Translations under genes and position numbers: made by a program
Source: Liolophura sinensis
Lineage: Eukaryota; Mollusca; Polyplacophora; Chitonida; Chitonidae
Assembly (NCBI RefSeq): GCF_032854445.1
Contig: NC_088301.1
Coordinates: 14,382,281 to 14,446,280, forward strand
Reading direction: 5' to 3'
DNA: 64,000 nucleotides
Part shown: one piece after another, positions 35,901-48,414 of the stretch
Numbering within the stretch: the stretch's first letter is position 1
Layout: each line of letters begins with the position of its first letter
The notes under the pieces: generated by a model
Seen by the model: the letters and a program-made list of their open reading frames with translations, nothing else
Database searches by the model: none
Told to the model about the DNA's origin: nothing

Positions 35901-38113
35901 AAGGTGTCCTTCACTCACAAACCTGACAGCCTTTTGTAGAAGTCTAAAAAATTTCAAGAACAGCAACTGAGTAAAAATAGAAATAAATATTCTATTCTAT
36001 AAGCGTAGGTTTAGCCAAAAGGGTGTTTCAGTGTCTTCGAAAATAGGAGAAAATTGGAAATGAGATGGTCTGATTTCAAATTCTGGCTAATTCTATGCTT
36101 ATAAGAAATAAGTAAATTTCATGTTGTGTTTTTATTACAGCCTTACAATCCCAATTGCCCTAATGCCATCAAGTAATCATAGCCTTTCCGAGTGTTTCAG
36201 CCCTGGAGAAGTTTTAAAGGTCAAATGATTTACTGTACTTTCATTTTTAAAGCTACTGGGTACATCAATGAAAGATCACTGACAAACGAACTAAAGCCAT
36301 AAGCACCATGTATGGAAATAGAATATCAGTTTATCAAAGATATGATCATTTCTTTGATGTTGACATATGCAAAGCCTGATCAATACTTGATAGATGACTC
36401 ATGAGAGCATGGTGATTATATTACATACAAATAATCCCCTGACGACACAAACCCAAACCAGCATCACAAACTCACAGCACTTTGATGTGTTCTTTTTCCT
36501 TCATTCCTCACCAAGGGTATTTCAACTAAAAAGAAAGCGGCCGGCTTTAACAGTAACTGGCTCCTTCAACATTTCCTTTACGAACAATTCAATGCCGGTG
36601 CACACCATTTCCCCTGGAGAATTGCGGTTATACAAGTGCTAACAACCACTGTCCGTATTCATTATCCCTCCAGATTATATTAATCCTTTAAGCCAACACT
36701 GGGAGACTGGAGGCGTAAATTCTCATGGAATATTTATTGCTGCACTTATTAATACATTATTAAATGTGAATAGTCCTTTCCAGCAACACATTACAGGCAG
36801 TCAACAACAAAATGAGTGTAAAGGCTGATGTATTAGAATCTGGACACAGCTGCTTGCACATGTAAGTGACAGTCAGCCTTTTCAGGTACATGGTTGAACT
36901 GTTTACTTCTTGTATATATAATCTTTTCCCATACATTTGAGAGCATTGCCTTGACTACAATAATATCTACTTTCTCACAAGTGGACAAACCCTGTATAGT
37001 TACGTCGAAAACCAAAACATATCTAGAAATTGCGTGCAAATTTAACTAAAATCGAGGGTTGTTGTTGATCACTGTGATCCAATCATACCACTCAGCTCAA
37101 CTGACTTCCTGCCATTAGCAAGTCTAGCATCATCTTCATATTTCTTTAGAAATACTTTTGGTTACTCATAAAATGACAATCAAATAAATAAGTATGGTAA
37201 ATGTTTTCTACTCCTTGCAAAAGTCACACACAGGTTCCAAGTTTACTGAGTCCACCACTTGTGAAAAACACTGCACTCTCAAACTGCATTTCTTAATGCT
37301 ATAGTTCAGTTTTAATTGTTACAGTATCGGATCACAAATCATGTTATCCAAAGTAGGCTACTGACATATAAAACAATACAAAATTCCTAAGTCTTCTCTT
37401 TATTATGCACAGAGATGCCTGCATATTGACAAAATTGATAGGGATTCCACTAATCAAGGTTTGTACGCATTTCTTACCCTTTTCTGAGAGATACTAGAAA
37501 AATTCTGAGTACCCGTTGGCAAATTTGCTATTTCTGCACTCATATCCCGAGAGCCTTGGGGAGCTCTGAGTTTAATGTCAGATAACAACGCATCCAATGT
37601 GCCATGTATGTTCTGAGGCGAGGAACAAATTAAATGCTGCAAACCATTATGTTTAAATGTGATGTCATTTTAGATAGGAGTTCCAAACAGTCCGCAAATT
37701 CAAACAGTGATAAAAATTAGATGCAATTCCTGCATTTTCCACAGAGACTGCAGCGGTGAAGAACGATGAAACATCGCACAGCTGGGATGTAACTAAATTG
37801 AGCAGAGATCAGGTGTTTGATTAACGCACCCGTGAAGCTGCCCTTGGGTTGTGTAATTCCAGTTTGGTCCAGAACTACAGATGTGTGTTAGTACAAAGCA
37901 GCCCGTGATGGCAGGGTGTTTCAGCACAACCCATCCCACACTCACAACACCAAATGCAGAGATGCGTTCCCCTAATATTAATCCCTGGCTAGCAGTTGTC
38001 TAGTGATAGAACTCATTAACAATTAATAACTGTACCATGTTGATGCCATATTCATTACTTAGGACCACCACTGGTGGCTACACCCTCTACCAGATAAATT
38101 TTGTCAAAATGCT
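32940..38113. other. Unique region, no gene; regulatory-looking at 36.4-36.8 and 37.7-38.1 kb
   Basis: AT-rich with an interrupted A tract at 35000-35032. 36.48-36.80 kb (AAGAAAGCGGCCGGC, CATGGAATATTTATTGCTGC, TTATTAATACATTATTAAA) and 37.74-38.08 kb are complex and non-repetitive, as expected of conserved regulatory DNA. The frame at 36394-36642 overlaps the first of these but has no good acceptor or donor. Confidence 0.3.
35000..35032 (+). repeat. Interrupted poly(A) tract
   Basis: A17, G, A6, G, then an eight-base A run. A simple-sequence tract with no retrotransposon body recognised beside it. Confidence 0.9.
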
Positions 38114-38129
38114 GATTATAACTAATTTA

Positions 38130-38379
38130 TTTATTTGATTGGTGTTTTACGCCGTACTCAAAAATATTTCACTTATAAGACAGCGGCCAGCATTATGGTG
38201 GGTGGGAACTGGGTAGAGACCAGGGGAAACCCACGACCATCCGCAGGTTGCTGACAGACCTTCTCACTTACAGCCGGAGAGGAAGCCAGCATGAGCTGGA
38301 CTTGAACTCACAGCGACCGCATTGGTGAGAGGCTCCTGGGTCATTATGCTTCGCTAGCCAACTCAGGCACCGAGGCCCC
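38130..38379 (-). mobile_element. tRNA-derived SINE, copy 6, near full length with 16-bp TSD
   Basis: Bounded by an exact 16-bp duplication GATTATAACTAATTTA (38114-38129 and 38380-38395), the longest in this window. On the minus strand: head GGCCTCGGTGCCTGAGTTGG with a degenerate box A, box B GAGTTCAAGTCC (about 38298-38312), the pan-copy central domain, then GTAAAACACCAATCAAATAA and an AAAT tail. The tRNA part has lost about 10 bp near box A. The perfect duplication indicates a relatively young insertion. Confidence 0.96.
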
Positions 38380-38395
38380 GATTATAACTAATTTA

Positions 38396-41300
38396 AATGA
38401 AATAACATCTATGTATTGCTATCAGTACCCATAATGAAAACTCAGCAAATGCTTAAGTCAGTAAGTACATTGCTGAAACAAATTTGGGAATATAAAAAAC
38501 ATATGAAATAAGACAATACACAACATTTTTAGAGTATTACCAATCTGACTGATTACCATTGTTTAATGTCACACCTAAGGGTATTTCATCCTTGTTTTTC
38601 TTTTGTAACCTTCATTGATAACCACTTGTCTTCCACTAACATGGCGCGCATACATCAGTAAAGCGTGAGAAAGTGTCAGTAACTTGACAAAGGCTGGTGG
38701 TTTACTCCTGGCACATCAGCTTACTCAAATCGGAAAACCGAGCAGCACAATATAAATCAAACAATTTTGTATTTGGTGTTAAGTTACTACAATCAAATAA
38801 CTACAGAAATAAAGGTACCGCACCAAACATATTTAATTCCTAGTTGCATGTCAGTAATACTACTGGCTGAAGATTACAGACAAATCCAATCCTTGCCCTT
38901 ATTACACTGTGGCCTACTTGTCCACTGAACCTGGGTATCCCTCAAGAGGGGATTGCAGAGAGGCTACATTGTACACAGCTACAGATGTTAAAAATAAACC
39001 GGGCAGTAGTGTTTGTTCAAAGTGGCATCTTTCTATCCGAAAGGAGCCATTCGCTGCACAGAGGGAACATCTGCTGCTGATCAAACCAGTCAATATTGAA
39101 CAACATTCATACCATAATTCCCTTAAAAAAAGGGGGGGGAGGGAGACAAAATGCAAGGAAAATCGTGCATTAGTTGAAAAACGGGATGACATTTAAAAGA
39201 TTTAACAGAATTTCAATAACTCTTAGATTGGCATGTTTGTTAAATTTGACATTATTAAAGATAAAAAACATAATATGGCCACACTAAATGCCAAAAATGT
39301 CAGCAAATTTGACATTCTAAGGGAAAAATTTAGAGGGAAATAATTTTATCTGAAAGACAAATCTCATAACAATTGTAACGAATGGGATTTCTTTACAGCA
39401 GAATCAAGCTTGCTCCTCTTTATTGAGAGACACTAATTTGGTAAACAAATTTAAGTTCATCTTATGTATGTACAGGGTACATCACAATTATGACTGGATT
39501 GTTTCACTCCTGGTGGGTATAAGAAATCAAAAAGTGGAATTTCTTATTACATTTATATATAAGCATGTGTGCAGATGTAAATGTTCCCTTTGAATATTCA
39601 TGAAGTTTCATGAACGAAAATCCACAAGTACATGTATTACAAGCATATTTTAAGTGCAATCTTTTTTCCATTCACATGTTGGTTAAAAACTTTGAATACC
39701 AACAAATAAGAGCAGTTTCACTTGAAAAAACACCATTGAAATTGAACAAAAAAAAAATCCAAAAACATCATCACCACCAACAACAAACGCATAGTCAAAG
39801 GGACACTGTAAAGGTCAGCCTACAATATATATACAACTGAGTTTTGTTCACTCACCCTGTAACTGGCTTGTTTACAGCAGAGTAAACCTGGTCAGAACTG
39901 TGATACTGATGGTTAAGTCCTGGTTCTCACAGACCAACACTGCACCATCAACAGGATACCATTATAGGCTAGTCCTCTTTAAATGAACTAAGTTAAAACC
40001 AGATGGCAGTCTGGTTCCAATTCACACTGACTCTGTAATTGCATTTTCTGGTACACAGGAACATTTGGCAATTAATTACTTGGTGATACAGCAACTCTCT
40101 ACCAGGTTGTAAAGGCAATGCTGGATTAACAAACTTAACTTTAGCTGGATGATGGGAAGTCTCGTGCTCAGCTGGAAAACAGTCCAAGAAAGCTCAAGTA
40201 CTTTCATGCAAGATGGCTACAATATTCACAGATAACATACAGTAGTTGTACTAAAGGGAAGAACTTCATGTATGACCACTGCTTTAAGTTCAAAAAGAAG
40301 AAGAGAGAAAGACTTCGTTCTTTCACTTGTGCGATGTGAAACAGGAAAATTTCTACCCTTTCACCCAACAGACAAAAGGTTGTGAAAGATGATGTTTATT
40401 TTTTCAGGAAATAAAAAAAGTAGATTTATACCATGACAAACTGGCTGAAAGAGGTCAATGGCTCAATGTTTGGTCAGCCAAATGTATAGGCACATCCATA
40501 TTCAGTTTCTTTAGGAGGGCAACATATAAAGCAATAAGTCTAGACTCCATGGCACTTTGGGATTAGTTGCTTGTGCAGATAAGTCAACAAAAATGGGTGG
40601 TATAGGTTAAGGCTTGCCTTTCTGGAATCCAGTTTCCTGCTGAAGAAAACTGAATTCCCAGACACTACAGGAAGCAGGTGGCATTCCAGTGTCTGGTTTT
40701 GTCAAATGTCAGCCCAGCATGTGTCCCCTTACCTACAGCGCTGACCACTGTGGGGCCTTGCTGGTCACTTCCAACTCCTGTCTCACTTCAACAGGAGACC
40801 AACTATGAGTCACAAAGATCACTTTTCGATAAAGTCCACTGTTTTGAGCCAACATATAAAGTGTACAACGTACCCTGATTCTCAAACCTTCTACCACTGA
40901 ATCTGAATGAAAATTATGCATTATTATTTGAATGAATGTCAAATTAGCATTCACTGGTAAATCTAAGAGCTTCACAAAAGAGTTTCATTGTCATCAGTCC
41001 AAAACAGAACTTGGACAGCGAGTAAGGTGTGTGCTCCCACTGTGATTACATGTATGGTGCATTGAAGGCGTGGGTTTAATCCCAGCCTTGTACAGAGAAT
41101 TTACAGACTCTAATGAGAATAAGTGATCAATGTCTCTCTTACATCTGTTGTCTTTTCACTCAATTGACTTCCAAGTCTGTACGTACAAACTAGAAGATTC
41201 TGTATGTTTACATCGGGCATTCCAGTTTCACAACTGTTGAGTTGTTGGAGTTTGGTGTTGTCAGCACGCAATCAAAATGTACTTAGGTAAACATGATCAA

Positions 41301-41826
41301 AACACAAGGGAAAAGTTAAAAGATTACAGTAAATGTCAAAGTGCCTTCAATGCAAGACCACAGTATAGATCCTGTACCCGCTTATTAAACACATTCAACA
41401 ACTGAGGTAACAAACACACTGGACGAATATAACATCTTGATTTACCACAAATAGACTTACTCTCGTCTGTTACGGCCTGAACTGAATAGCCAAAGAAGAT
41501 CGATGTAAGAAGCCAGCAAACAGCTTAGCCCCCAAATCCTTTAGTTCAGACTTATCTAGGAAGTCATCTTATCACTACCAGGCCATAAACCCATCTGAAT
41601 GCCTTATTTTTCCAATGGTGGGTGGCATTGCAGGCAAACCACAATCAATCTCCACCTCATTACTTATTGAAGGTAATTACACAATGTGTGGAGATGGAAC
41701 TAATATAGAAGCTTACTCTCACATTTACCATCCCATAACTGACATACTGATAATAAAACAATCTCATTCTCCAATGAGACTTGCACAGAAGTCATCAAGA
41801 CATGAAAGATGATGCAGCTTCATATA
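38396..41826. other. Unique region, no supported gene
   Basis: The stretch at 38.91-39.19 kb is open on both strands (95 and 92 codons), which more likely reflects base composition or a conserved element than a gene. Frames at 40.68-40.98 kb are also double-stranded shadows. A possible second SINE type lies at 41.01-41.16 kb and is listed separately. Confidence 0.35.
41013..41160 (+). mobile_element. Possible second tRNA-derived SINE (degenerate)
   Basis: A box A-like GGACAGCGAGTAAGGTGTGT (from 41013) is followed 60 bp downstream by GGTTTAATCCC (41073-41083), a good box B. The wording resembles tRNA-derived SINE heads, but no second copy, tail or target duplication was found in this window. 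It could also be a decayed tRNA-like sequence. Confidence 0.3.
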
Positions 41827-42045
41827 CCTTAATTCTTCACTCTTTTCACAAACTAAAGATCAACTTTTAGAGTGATTTATGCACCATTTTAATTTGAATA
41901 CGGAGTTGAAACCACATTGGTTAGGTTGGCCAATCTCAGAGGTTCACAAAAAGTATAATTTTATATAAGCCTACACATGTTAATACCCTCAGAATATACT
42001 TGAATAAACATCTTGGAAACATGTGAAAATTTGAACCGTTACAAA
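41827..42045 (-). mobile_element. MITE-like element, family A, copy 3
   Basis: Reverse copy between TA dinucleotides (41825-41826 and 42046-42047). Left tip CCTTAATTCTTCACTCTTTT, right tip TTTGAACCGTTACAA (degraded). In reverse complement, the interior TTTTTGTGAACCTCTGAG and TTCAAGTATATTCTGAGGG aligns with the copies at 4199 and 32704. Confidence 0.78.
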
Positions 42046-42047
42046 TA

Positions 42048-43243
42048 CACAGACATATGTACACTGTCATGTCCCAAGAAAACATCCACAGATTTATAAA
42101 ATTTGACTGAATGTCTAATACCATCCTAATTACTTTGAGAAAAGTTGGAGAAATCCTATAATTATTACACTTTTCTACAATTTGCAGATGTTACCGGTAT
42201 CTTAACCCATAAGAAGACATTTCACAAAGAAAAAAGCAGGTAACTATCCATAAAAGTTTACGGTCAAAATAGTAAAACATCAAAAGTTGTTTTGAAAAAA
42301 AGGTGACCAAATTGAGTTAGGGATAGTTTCAACTCACTGCAACCTGCCTTTGAAGACTTTTATCTGATGAAACGAGTCGAATGTTGTTTACAACTATGAT
42401 TAATAAGCATTATTTGGTTGACCTGATGCACATGTACGCTTCAAAATGACTACCAGTCCAAAAGACACTGTCTAGTGTAATAGGAGATCAAAGGTTTGAT
42501 ACCGGTACACACACAGCCGATCAGCTGTAATAAATGACAACTTCCAGACTTTGAAGATTGTGGACAAGGGCTGATAGTAACAGGGGAAACACAAGTTCAA
42601 AGAAAGCATTCCCTTCAAGTGGTGGTGCTACATGGCACATGAAAAAGGAATTAAGGAGGGAACAAGACAGTATCATGTTGCCTTTTGGAGATGAGGTCAT
42701 TTCCCCTGCCAATCTGAGCGCAGATGAGCTGCCATGCCAACCATGTGATTAAAGACTGATATCTTTGAACAGGAAGCTAAAATCCACAAAAACCAGTGTC
42801 AGTCTGTCTGGATGAAGAAGTAGGTGCAAGCCAGCCATTTCTCATCCTTCTAACAGACCTGCTGCATGTTCTGGACCACTGGACACTGGGCAGTAGCAGG
42901 TTTCAAAGCTTCAACCATTCACTGTAAGGCAAAGGTCAGTCAGCCAAGGTCTCTTAGGAAAACACCAGTCATGCTGCCAACTTCAGCACATGTTATTTCT
43001 CAAAACACACACCCAGGATTTACTCTAAAAGCATCATCACCCTACTGGAATGAAGACCGGTTTCAGATTATCTGACTAACACTGTGCTAAGCATAAAACA
43101 CAACCTGAAACAATTTTACTGTGTTTGTGTTATGAATTTGTTAACTTCTGTGTCACTTAGCGCCCTTCACAGGAGAGGCTGAAATCAGATTTACAAACAA
43201 CAAAATTCGTTATTAAATAATTGTTTGTTTGATTGTTTATTAC
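42048..43243. other. Unique region, no gene
   Basis: Short frames are open on both strands at 42.52-42.75 kb, and no splice or domain support was found. Confidence 0.4.
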
Positions 43244-43428
43244 AGGAGTTTAAGTCCAGCTCATGCTGGCTTCCTCTTCATCTTTAGGCGGGGAGGTCTC
43301 TCAACAACCTGCAGATGGTCATGGGTTTCTCCCGGGGTCTGTTCGGTTTCCTCCCACCATAATGCAGGCTGCGTAGTATAAGTGAAATATTCTTGAGTAC
43401 GGCGTAAAATACAAATCAAATAAATAAT
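43244..43428 (+). mobile_element. tRNA-derived SINE, copy 7 (5'-truncated)
   Basis: Forward copy starting within box B (GGAGTTTAAGTCCAGCTCAT). It runs through GCTGGCTTCCTCTTCATCTT, GATGGTCATGGGTTTCTCCC and GTGAAATATTCTTGAGTACG to AATCAAATAAATAA. The box A part is missing. Confidence 0.92.
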
Positions 43429-43429
43429 A

Positions 43430-44182
43430 TCACAATTAGGTCAAAACTATTATCAGTGGATGGATGTCTAAAATTCAAACTTTTCTTTCACAAAATCATG
43501 CATTTACTTTTAGAAAAGAGAAAATTCACCCTGAATAGCCTATTCCTGTACATTTCCAGGCATTTAATTCCGTCTGAAGCAAACATATTTGAACAGCACT
43601 GAATGGGGAAACTTTTGCATCATTGAAATAATGTAGATCTTTACTGGCCAACACATGAAACATCCTCCTTGATATGACACAACTAATTGATTCTCATGAC
43701 TGAAAACAACCCTTAAACTAAGACTGTCTGTGAAAAGTAACATCTAGATGAAACAGTCAAGCATATTTATGTTAAATCAACATGTTAGGCCACATACGGC
43801 CTTAATTAAGACTCCCCCTTCCACCCCCAGACATGGCTTTAGTACTGTCATTAAGATGCTATTCCATCACGTTTTTATAATGACTAAATTATAACATACA
43901 TGCACCTGCAGTTTGTTACTTTCTCACTACCCCCACCTCAATAAAAGGTAAACAAGCAAGCACACCTACACACAAGACGAAGAGAAAAATAAAATGGAAA
44001 CAGTAAACCACCACACACACATGCACACATAAATACACCTACACTGCGAACATATTCACTTAACATCCTCACGGGCACGTTTTCAACAGAGGTAAACATA
44101 TCTGTGTCTATGGTAGCACGGCCGGTATGCAGCTCTAAGTGCTGCAGATACCTGTATGATGGGGAGGGGGTTTCAATCTTAC
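43430..44182. other. Unique AT-rich region
   Basis: No repeat or gene recognised. (CA)-rich stretches occur at 43.96-44.04 kb. Confidence 0.4.
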
Positions 44183-44286
44183 TGTGTGAAGATGAGGTAG
44201 TTCGGGGGTAAAGAAGCCCCTGACGCGGGGCAACTGCCACACTGGTTGTCAGTTCCTACAGAGGAGATTCTGACGCCTCCTGGGGG
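44183..44286 (-). CDS. Weak candidate internal exon (minus strand)
   Basis: A 104-nt block between a good acceptor (pyrimidine-rich …TGGTTTATTTCTAG, intron side from 44287) and a donor (CACA|GTAAGA, intron from 44182). One frame is open throughout (34 codons plus two bases, containing GGVRISSVGTDNQCGSCPAS); the other two hold stops. GC and CpG are higher than in the flanks. It lies on the same strand as the gene at the left end but upstream of its ATG, so if real it is an untranslated exon or part of another gene. A 34-codon open frame is weak evidence. Confidence 0.25.
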
Positions 44287-47200
44287 CTAGAAATAAACCA
44301 GACGGAGAACCAATGTTGCACTTATGAAACATTATCTATTTACAGCCTCTCAGATATTTACTAAGTTGCTGATGCAGCGCCATGTGCTCAAACTAATTTC
44401 GCAGAGGAAATCTCCCCCTGCAGTTTGATTCATTCAGAACTATTCCACAATCCCCACAGAAAGTAAATTAGTTTGCACGGTTTTGGGGGGGAGGCTGCGA
44501 GGGGTTTTGCTGTAAACAACCCTTCTGGAGAGGTGCTGAGAATGTGTCACTGAAGATAGCTATCCATTTCCAGGTTTTTTCATGAGGAGACATGTAAGCT
44601 GATTGATGACACAAAAAAGGAAACTCATCTGTGACAAGCCACTCCATGAACAGAAGTTCTTTACTGTCACAGAAGCCGGCATTCAAGAGTATGAATTGGA
44701 AGACAGCTACATATATACATAACTAATTTGCCTTACAAACATCAGAACTTTATGCTGATACCTGTATTCTTACAGTACCATTACAATAATCTTTTTCAGT
44801 TTTGAGTGAAATTCAATGGCTTTAATATTTAAAATTTAAATTTACATGTACAAACATAAATTCAAATTTTCATTCACTTCAATGGCCATAAAGGCTTGCT
44901 TTTAAGTCCCACTTCCACTTTTATGACATGTCATCTATTTTTAAAATAACTTGAACACACCTGCATGTCACGATAATTTGATCATAACATACCTCTATTA
45001 TGTTGTGACAGGTCGCAAGTCCTCTATTATAACGCCATGTTTTAATCTGAACAGTTCTATGTCCGTCAGGCTTCACAAATGCAATAACTGAGCCCGGAAA
45101 TCACGAAATGTCACGAGCTCATGAGATACAGCAGAAAGTGTTGATGCATGCACAAGGATAAAACTGATACTATATGAAATGTCACTGCTGCGTGACTGAG
45201 GTATTGTCAAACGTGACTGAGCGATTGTCAAACGCCCACCCAGCAGCAGCCAATTGTCTAACAAAGGCTTCATGTCTGACAGAGATAACGAAGTTCTGAG
45301 GTGACACGAGTGAATTGTTGCCTGCAGGATAACTCTGGCCCTCTTCACATTCTGTGTGTGCCACTAGACAGACCCACAGTGAGATAAGACTCTTCAGTCT
45401 CATAAACACTGTCAGTAGGGACTCCAGAGGTTCTGCACCTCAGCCATCATTGCTAACACACAACGCTCTTTGCAATGTCAGCTGGTTTTACTCCTTCTCT
45501 GATCAACTGCGCACTAATCTCTGCGAGGACACAAGGCATGTGCCAGCACCTAAAAACATGCGGTAACAGACGTGCGCCCAAGGCCATCATTGGCTTGAGA
45601 CAGAGAAAGATAGTTTTTGTACTGGGTATCATCAACATGACAAAGTGTTTTCCAGTTTTTGTGCAGGTTGTATTTGCTTTTGTTTGACAATGCGAGGAAA
45701 TCGAACACTTTGGACATGAAACAACAACAACAAAAGAAAAAAAGGAGTAAAAGAAAAAGGATATAACAAAAACTGAATTTTGTTGTACAATCTAATCAAC
45801 CTCTATAGGTATCTTTTTATTGCTAAGACTAGAGTTATATGTGAGCTCAGAAAACATGTGAGCTCAGAAAGGCTGGCAGAGCAGCTCAACTGAACGGCCA
45901 ATTTATGCCAAGCCAATACCCACCAGAATTGGTCCACAGCAGAAAATTGCCAAATTACATTCCAGATTACACACAAGAGATTTCTGAAGGCTAGCACCAC
46001 ACTAATTGATTTATCTAATTATTTCAGCGACCACATATACCCCACTGACAGCAAAGGTGTACCTTAGTCATCCACTTAAGCTGTAAGCCATGTAAATCAA
46101 TCTCGTCCCAAAACTATACGACTAGTCATACACGAACAACGCTGTTTATAAGGTAACTCCTCCCTGCCTCTCAAAAACAAAAAACTTTCTGCATGTAATT
46201 CATTTTATCGACATAACCCATGTAGACTTTGTCAGGCTAAAGCCGTGGTATTCCCCTCTACACAACCAGGTGGCAACAGGATTTCTGTGGGAGCCCAACA
46301 TGTCACCTTAATACGTGTAACACCCAACAGACAATGTGTCTGTTTAACAGATGTAAGCCATTTGAGTGTTTACGGTCAAAACACATGTTTGACCAAAAGT
46401 AGTTTAAATTAACTTCATTCCTTCAGATTGCGAATACAACAGACTGGTTTTTGTAATAACAATTTTCAATTTGGAAAACTTTTTCTCAATACTCTTTCAA
46501 ATTCGACAGCCTTTGTTGGGACAAGCAGTCAAGCTAAAATTTGTAACCACATCAGTATACCACAGCTCACTGTCTTTCCTGGTATGTGTACTTGAATATT
46601 TCCTCCGTCTTTGGGGGATATCCAGTAGATCTACATTCATTATTTATGCCAACCATAGGCTAGGTTTTGCCATCTCCTGGGCAGAAAGAAGCCTTGGCTA
46701 AAAAGACCCACATGGCTAGCAACCAACATTCTGACCTGAGTGGAATGATATATACACAGTATTTTAATTGTAAAACCATCAGGTCATGGTGTGCTGCTCC
46801 TTTAATAAAAGCCATGGATGTGGGCCCATTAGCTGGCTATCTGCCTACCAGATGGCCTTTATCCATAAACAGAGGGTTGCAGACAGCAACCCCAGTTAAC
46901 GCCACTGACAGGGACAAAAAGAACCTGCTGCATCACTTCTGGCAAACGTCTGAGCTGAGATAAAGCAATCCTGCAAAAGTACTAGGATTTAGATCTGCTT
47001 TGGACCAAGGAAATTTATTCCATAAAGTAAACTTAACCCAGTTTAAGAAGTACTATTAAAATGGGAACGTAACACAATCTGTTTATTCCAGCATAATTTT
47101 GAGGTAATGCTTAATTCTGTATTCTCCTAGATGTACATGTACACTGTACAGTAAATCAGCAAGAGTTACTTCCACTTTCTTTATGGGGTTTTCCAAAACG

Positions 47201-47345
47201 AAATGAGATCAATCAGAATCTGCATGCAAAGGATTTCAATCCAAGCGTTAAAATACATATCTTTTTTGTATTTTATAAGACGTTAACAGGAATACAATAC
47301 AGCAACAAGCCATCCTCACTGGTACACATGTACACAAAATCATAC
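44287..47345. other. Unique region with a CpG-richer island at 45.06-45.60 kb
   Basis: No gene supported. 45.06-45.33 kb has many CG dinucleotides and an internal near-duplicate (TTGTCAAACGTGACTGAGCG then ATTGTCAAACGCCC). Frames overlap on both strands there. It may be conserved regulatory sequence or an unrecognised exon. Confidence 0.3.
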
Positions 47346-47663
47346 TCAAGTGCATAACATTTTAAGGACCATCCAAAATATGGAAACATGCATGTAAACT
47401 GAATTTAAAATTCCGATGCAATACTGTACATCACCAAGTAAACACCCTGTAGATTCATGTACCATCATAGTTAAACTACAAAAATGACGATAAAAGAACA
47501 GAGATTTGTCCAAATATTCTTCAATATTTCCATCATAATCATCTAAAGAAATGCCTGCTCTTTGAACGTTGGTAAATACATCCAAAAAGCAAAGTTCTCC
47601 AACCAAAACTGGGAAGCTAAATGTAAGGCTTGTCAGTCTTGCACTGAAGTGATCCATCAACAA
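47346..47663 (-). CDS. Doubtful ORF, unrecognised
   Basis: A 105-codon minus-strand frame. Its N-terminal half (HFSARLTSLTFSFPVLVGE, then an acidic stretch with SLDDYDGNIEEYLDK) looks protein-like. An acceptor-like CCCTACTCTAG lies just upstream at about 47669. There is no clear donor, no domain, and the C-terminal half is low in coding character. The length is within what chance gives in AT-rich DNA. Confidence 0.18.
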   Translation of the reverse strand: MLMDHFSARLTSLTFSFPVLVGELCFLDVFTNVQRAGISLDDYDGNIEEYLDKSLFFYRHFCSLTMMVHESTGCLLGDVQYCIGILNSVYMHVSIFWMVLKMLCT

Positions 47664-48329
47664 GGCCTAGAGTAGGGTTATTTTAATAAAGTTGTATAAG
47701 GGTGGGGAATACTTGACACCCAGTCAGTGTAGAGGTTAGAACTTTGGTGTGGAGAAGTAGGCATCAAGTGGCCATGATAGATGGTGTTCTGAATCTACAG
47801 GGAAGAGAGATGGTTTTAGGCCCCCCAAACTCCAAACCCTTCAATCTTTTTACAGGCTGGTCGATAACGCTGAATTACACGGACACGCCGATGACAATAA
47901 CGAGAGCATTGATATCAATGAATAGAAGGGTAAATTGCCACAGAGAACCGTGGAACCGGCTGACCTCTTAGTACCACTGGAAGTAATGCCGCCGACTAAA
48001 TGGCAAGGATCAAGAGAAGACTTACAAATAATACATATTGACTAGGCTCAGTCTAAGTGGCAGGCTTATTTCAAGGTAGCTTTTCTTCTTCCTTCAACTC
48101 TTAGCTACCATGATCGCCGGCAATTCCAACCATCCATCGTCCACTGGAGCAAGATCAGGCGAGATGATAGACAACTTTCCAATTTCTTTTCTCATTTCTT
48201 TTCTGTGTCTTACTCCACACTACAGCTTATCTTCCATCATTTCTCCACCAGCTCCACCACAATTACAATTCACATGTGTACCCAAACTTGTTTGCATCTG
48301 ATCAATCGTGATAGCTATTAATGTGCCTA

Positions 48330-48414
48330 CAGTGTGCACTTGTATTGGGCCCAATTCTCACAGGCCATGCAACAGTGTGCACTTGTATTGGGCCCAATTC
48401 TCACAGGCCATGCA
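48330..48414 (+). repeat. Exact 42-bp tandem duplication
   Basis: The 42-bp stretch from CAGTGTGCACTTGTATTGGG to CAGGCCATGCA occurs twice in a row, 43 bp apart and without a mismatch. It is a very recent two-copy duplication, or alternatively an assembly artefact. Confidence 0.95.

Noticed and set aside
38909-39196. Genes of 95 (plus) or 92 (minus) codons
   Set aside because: Open on both strands in the same interval with no start context, splice or domain evidence. More likely base composition or a conserved non-coding element.
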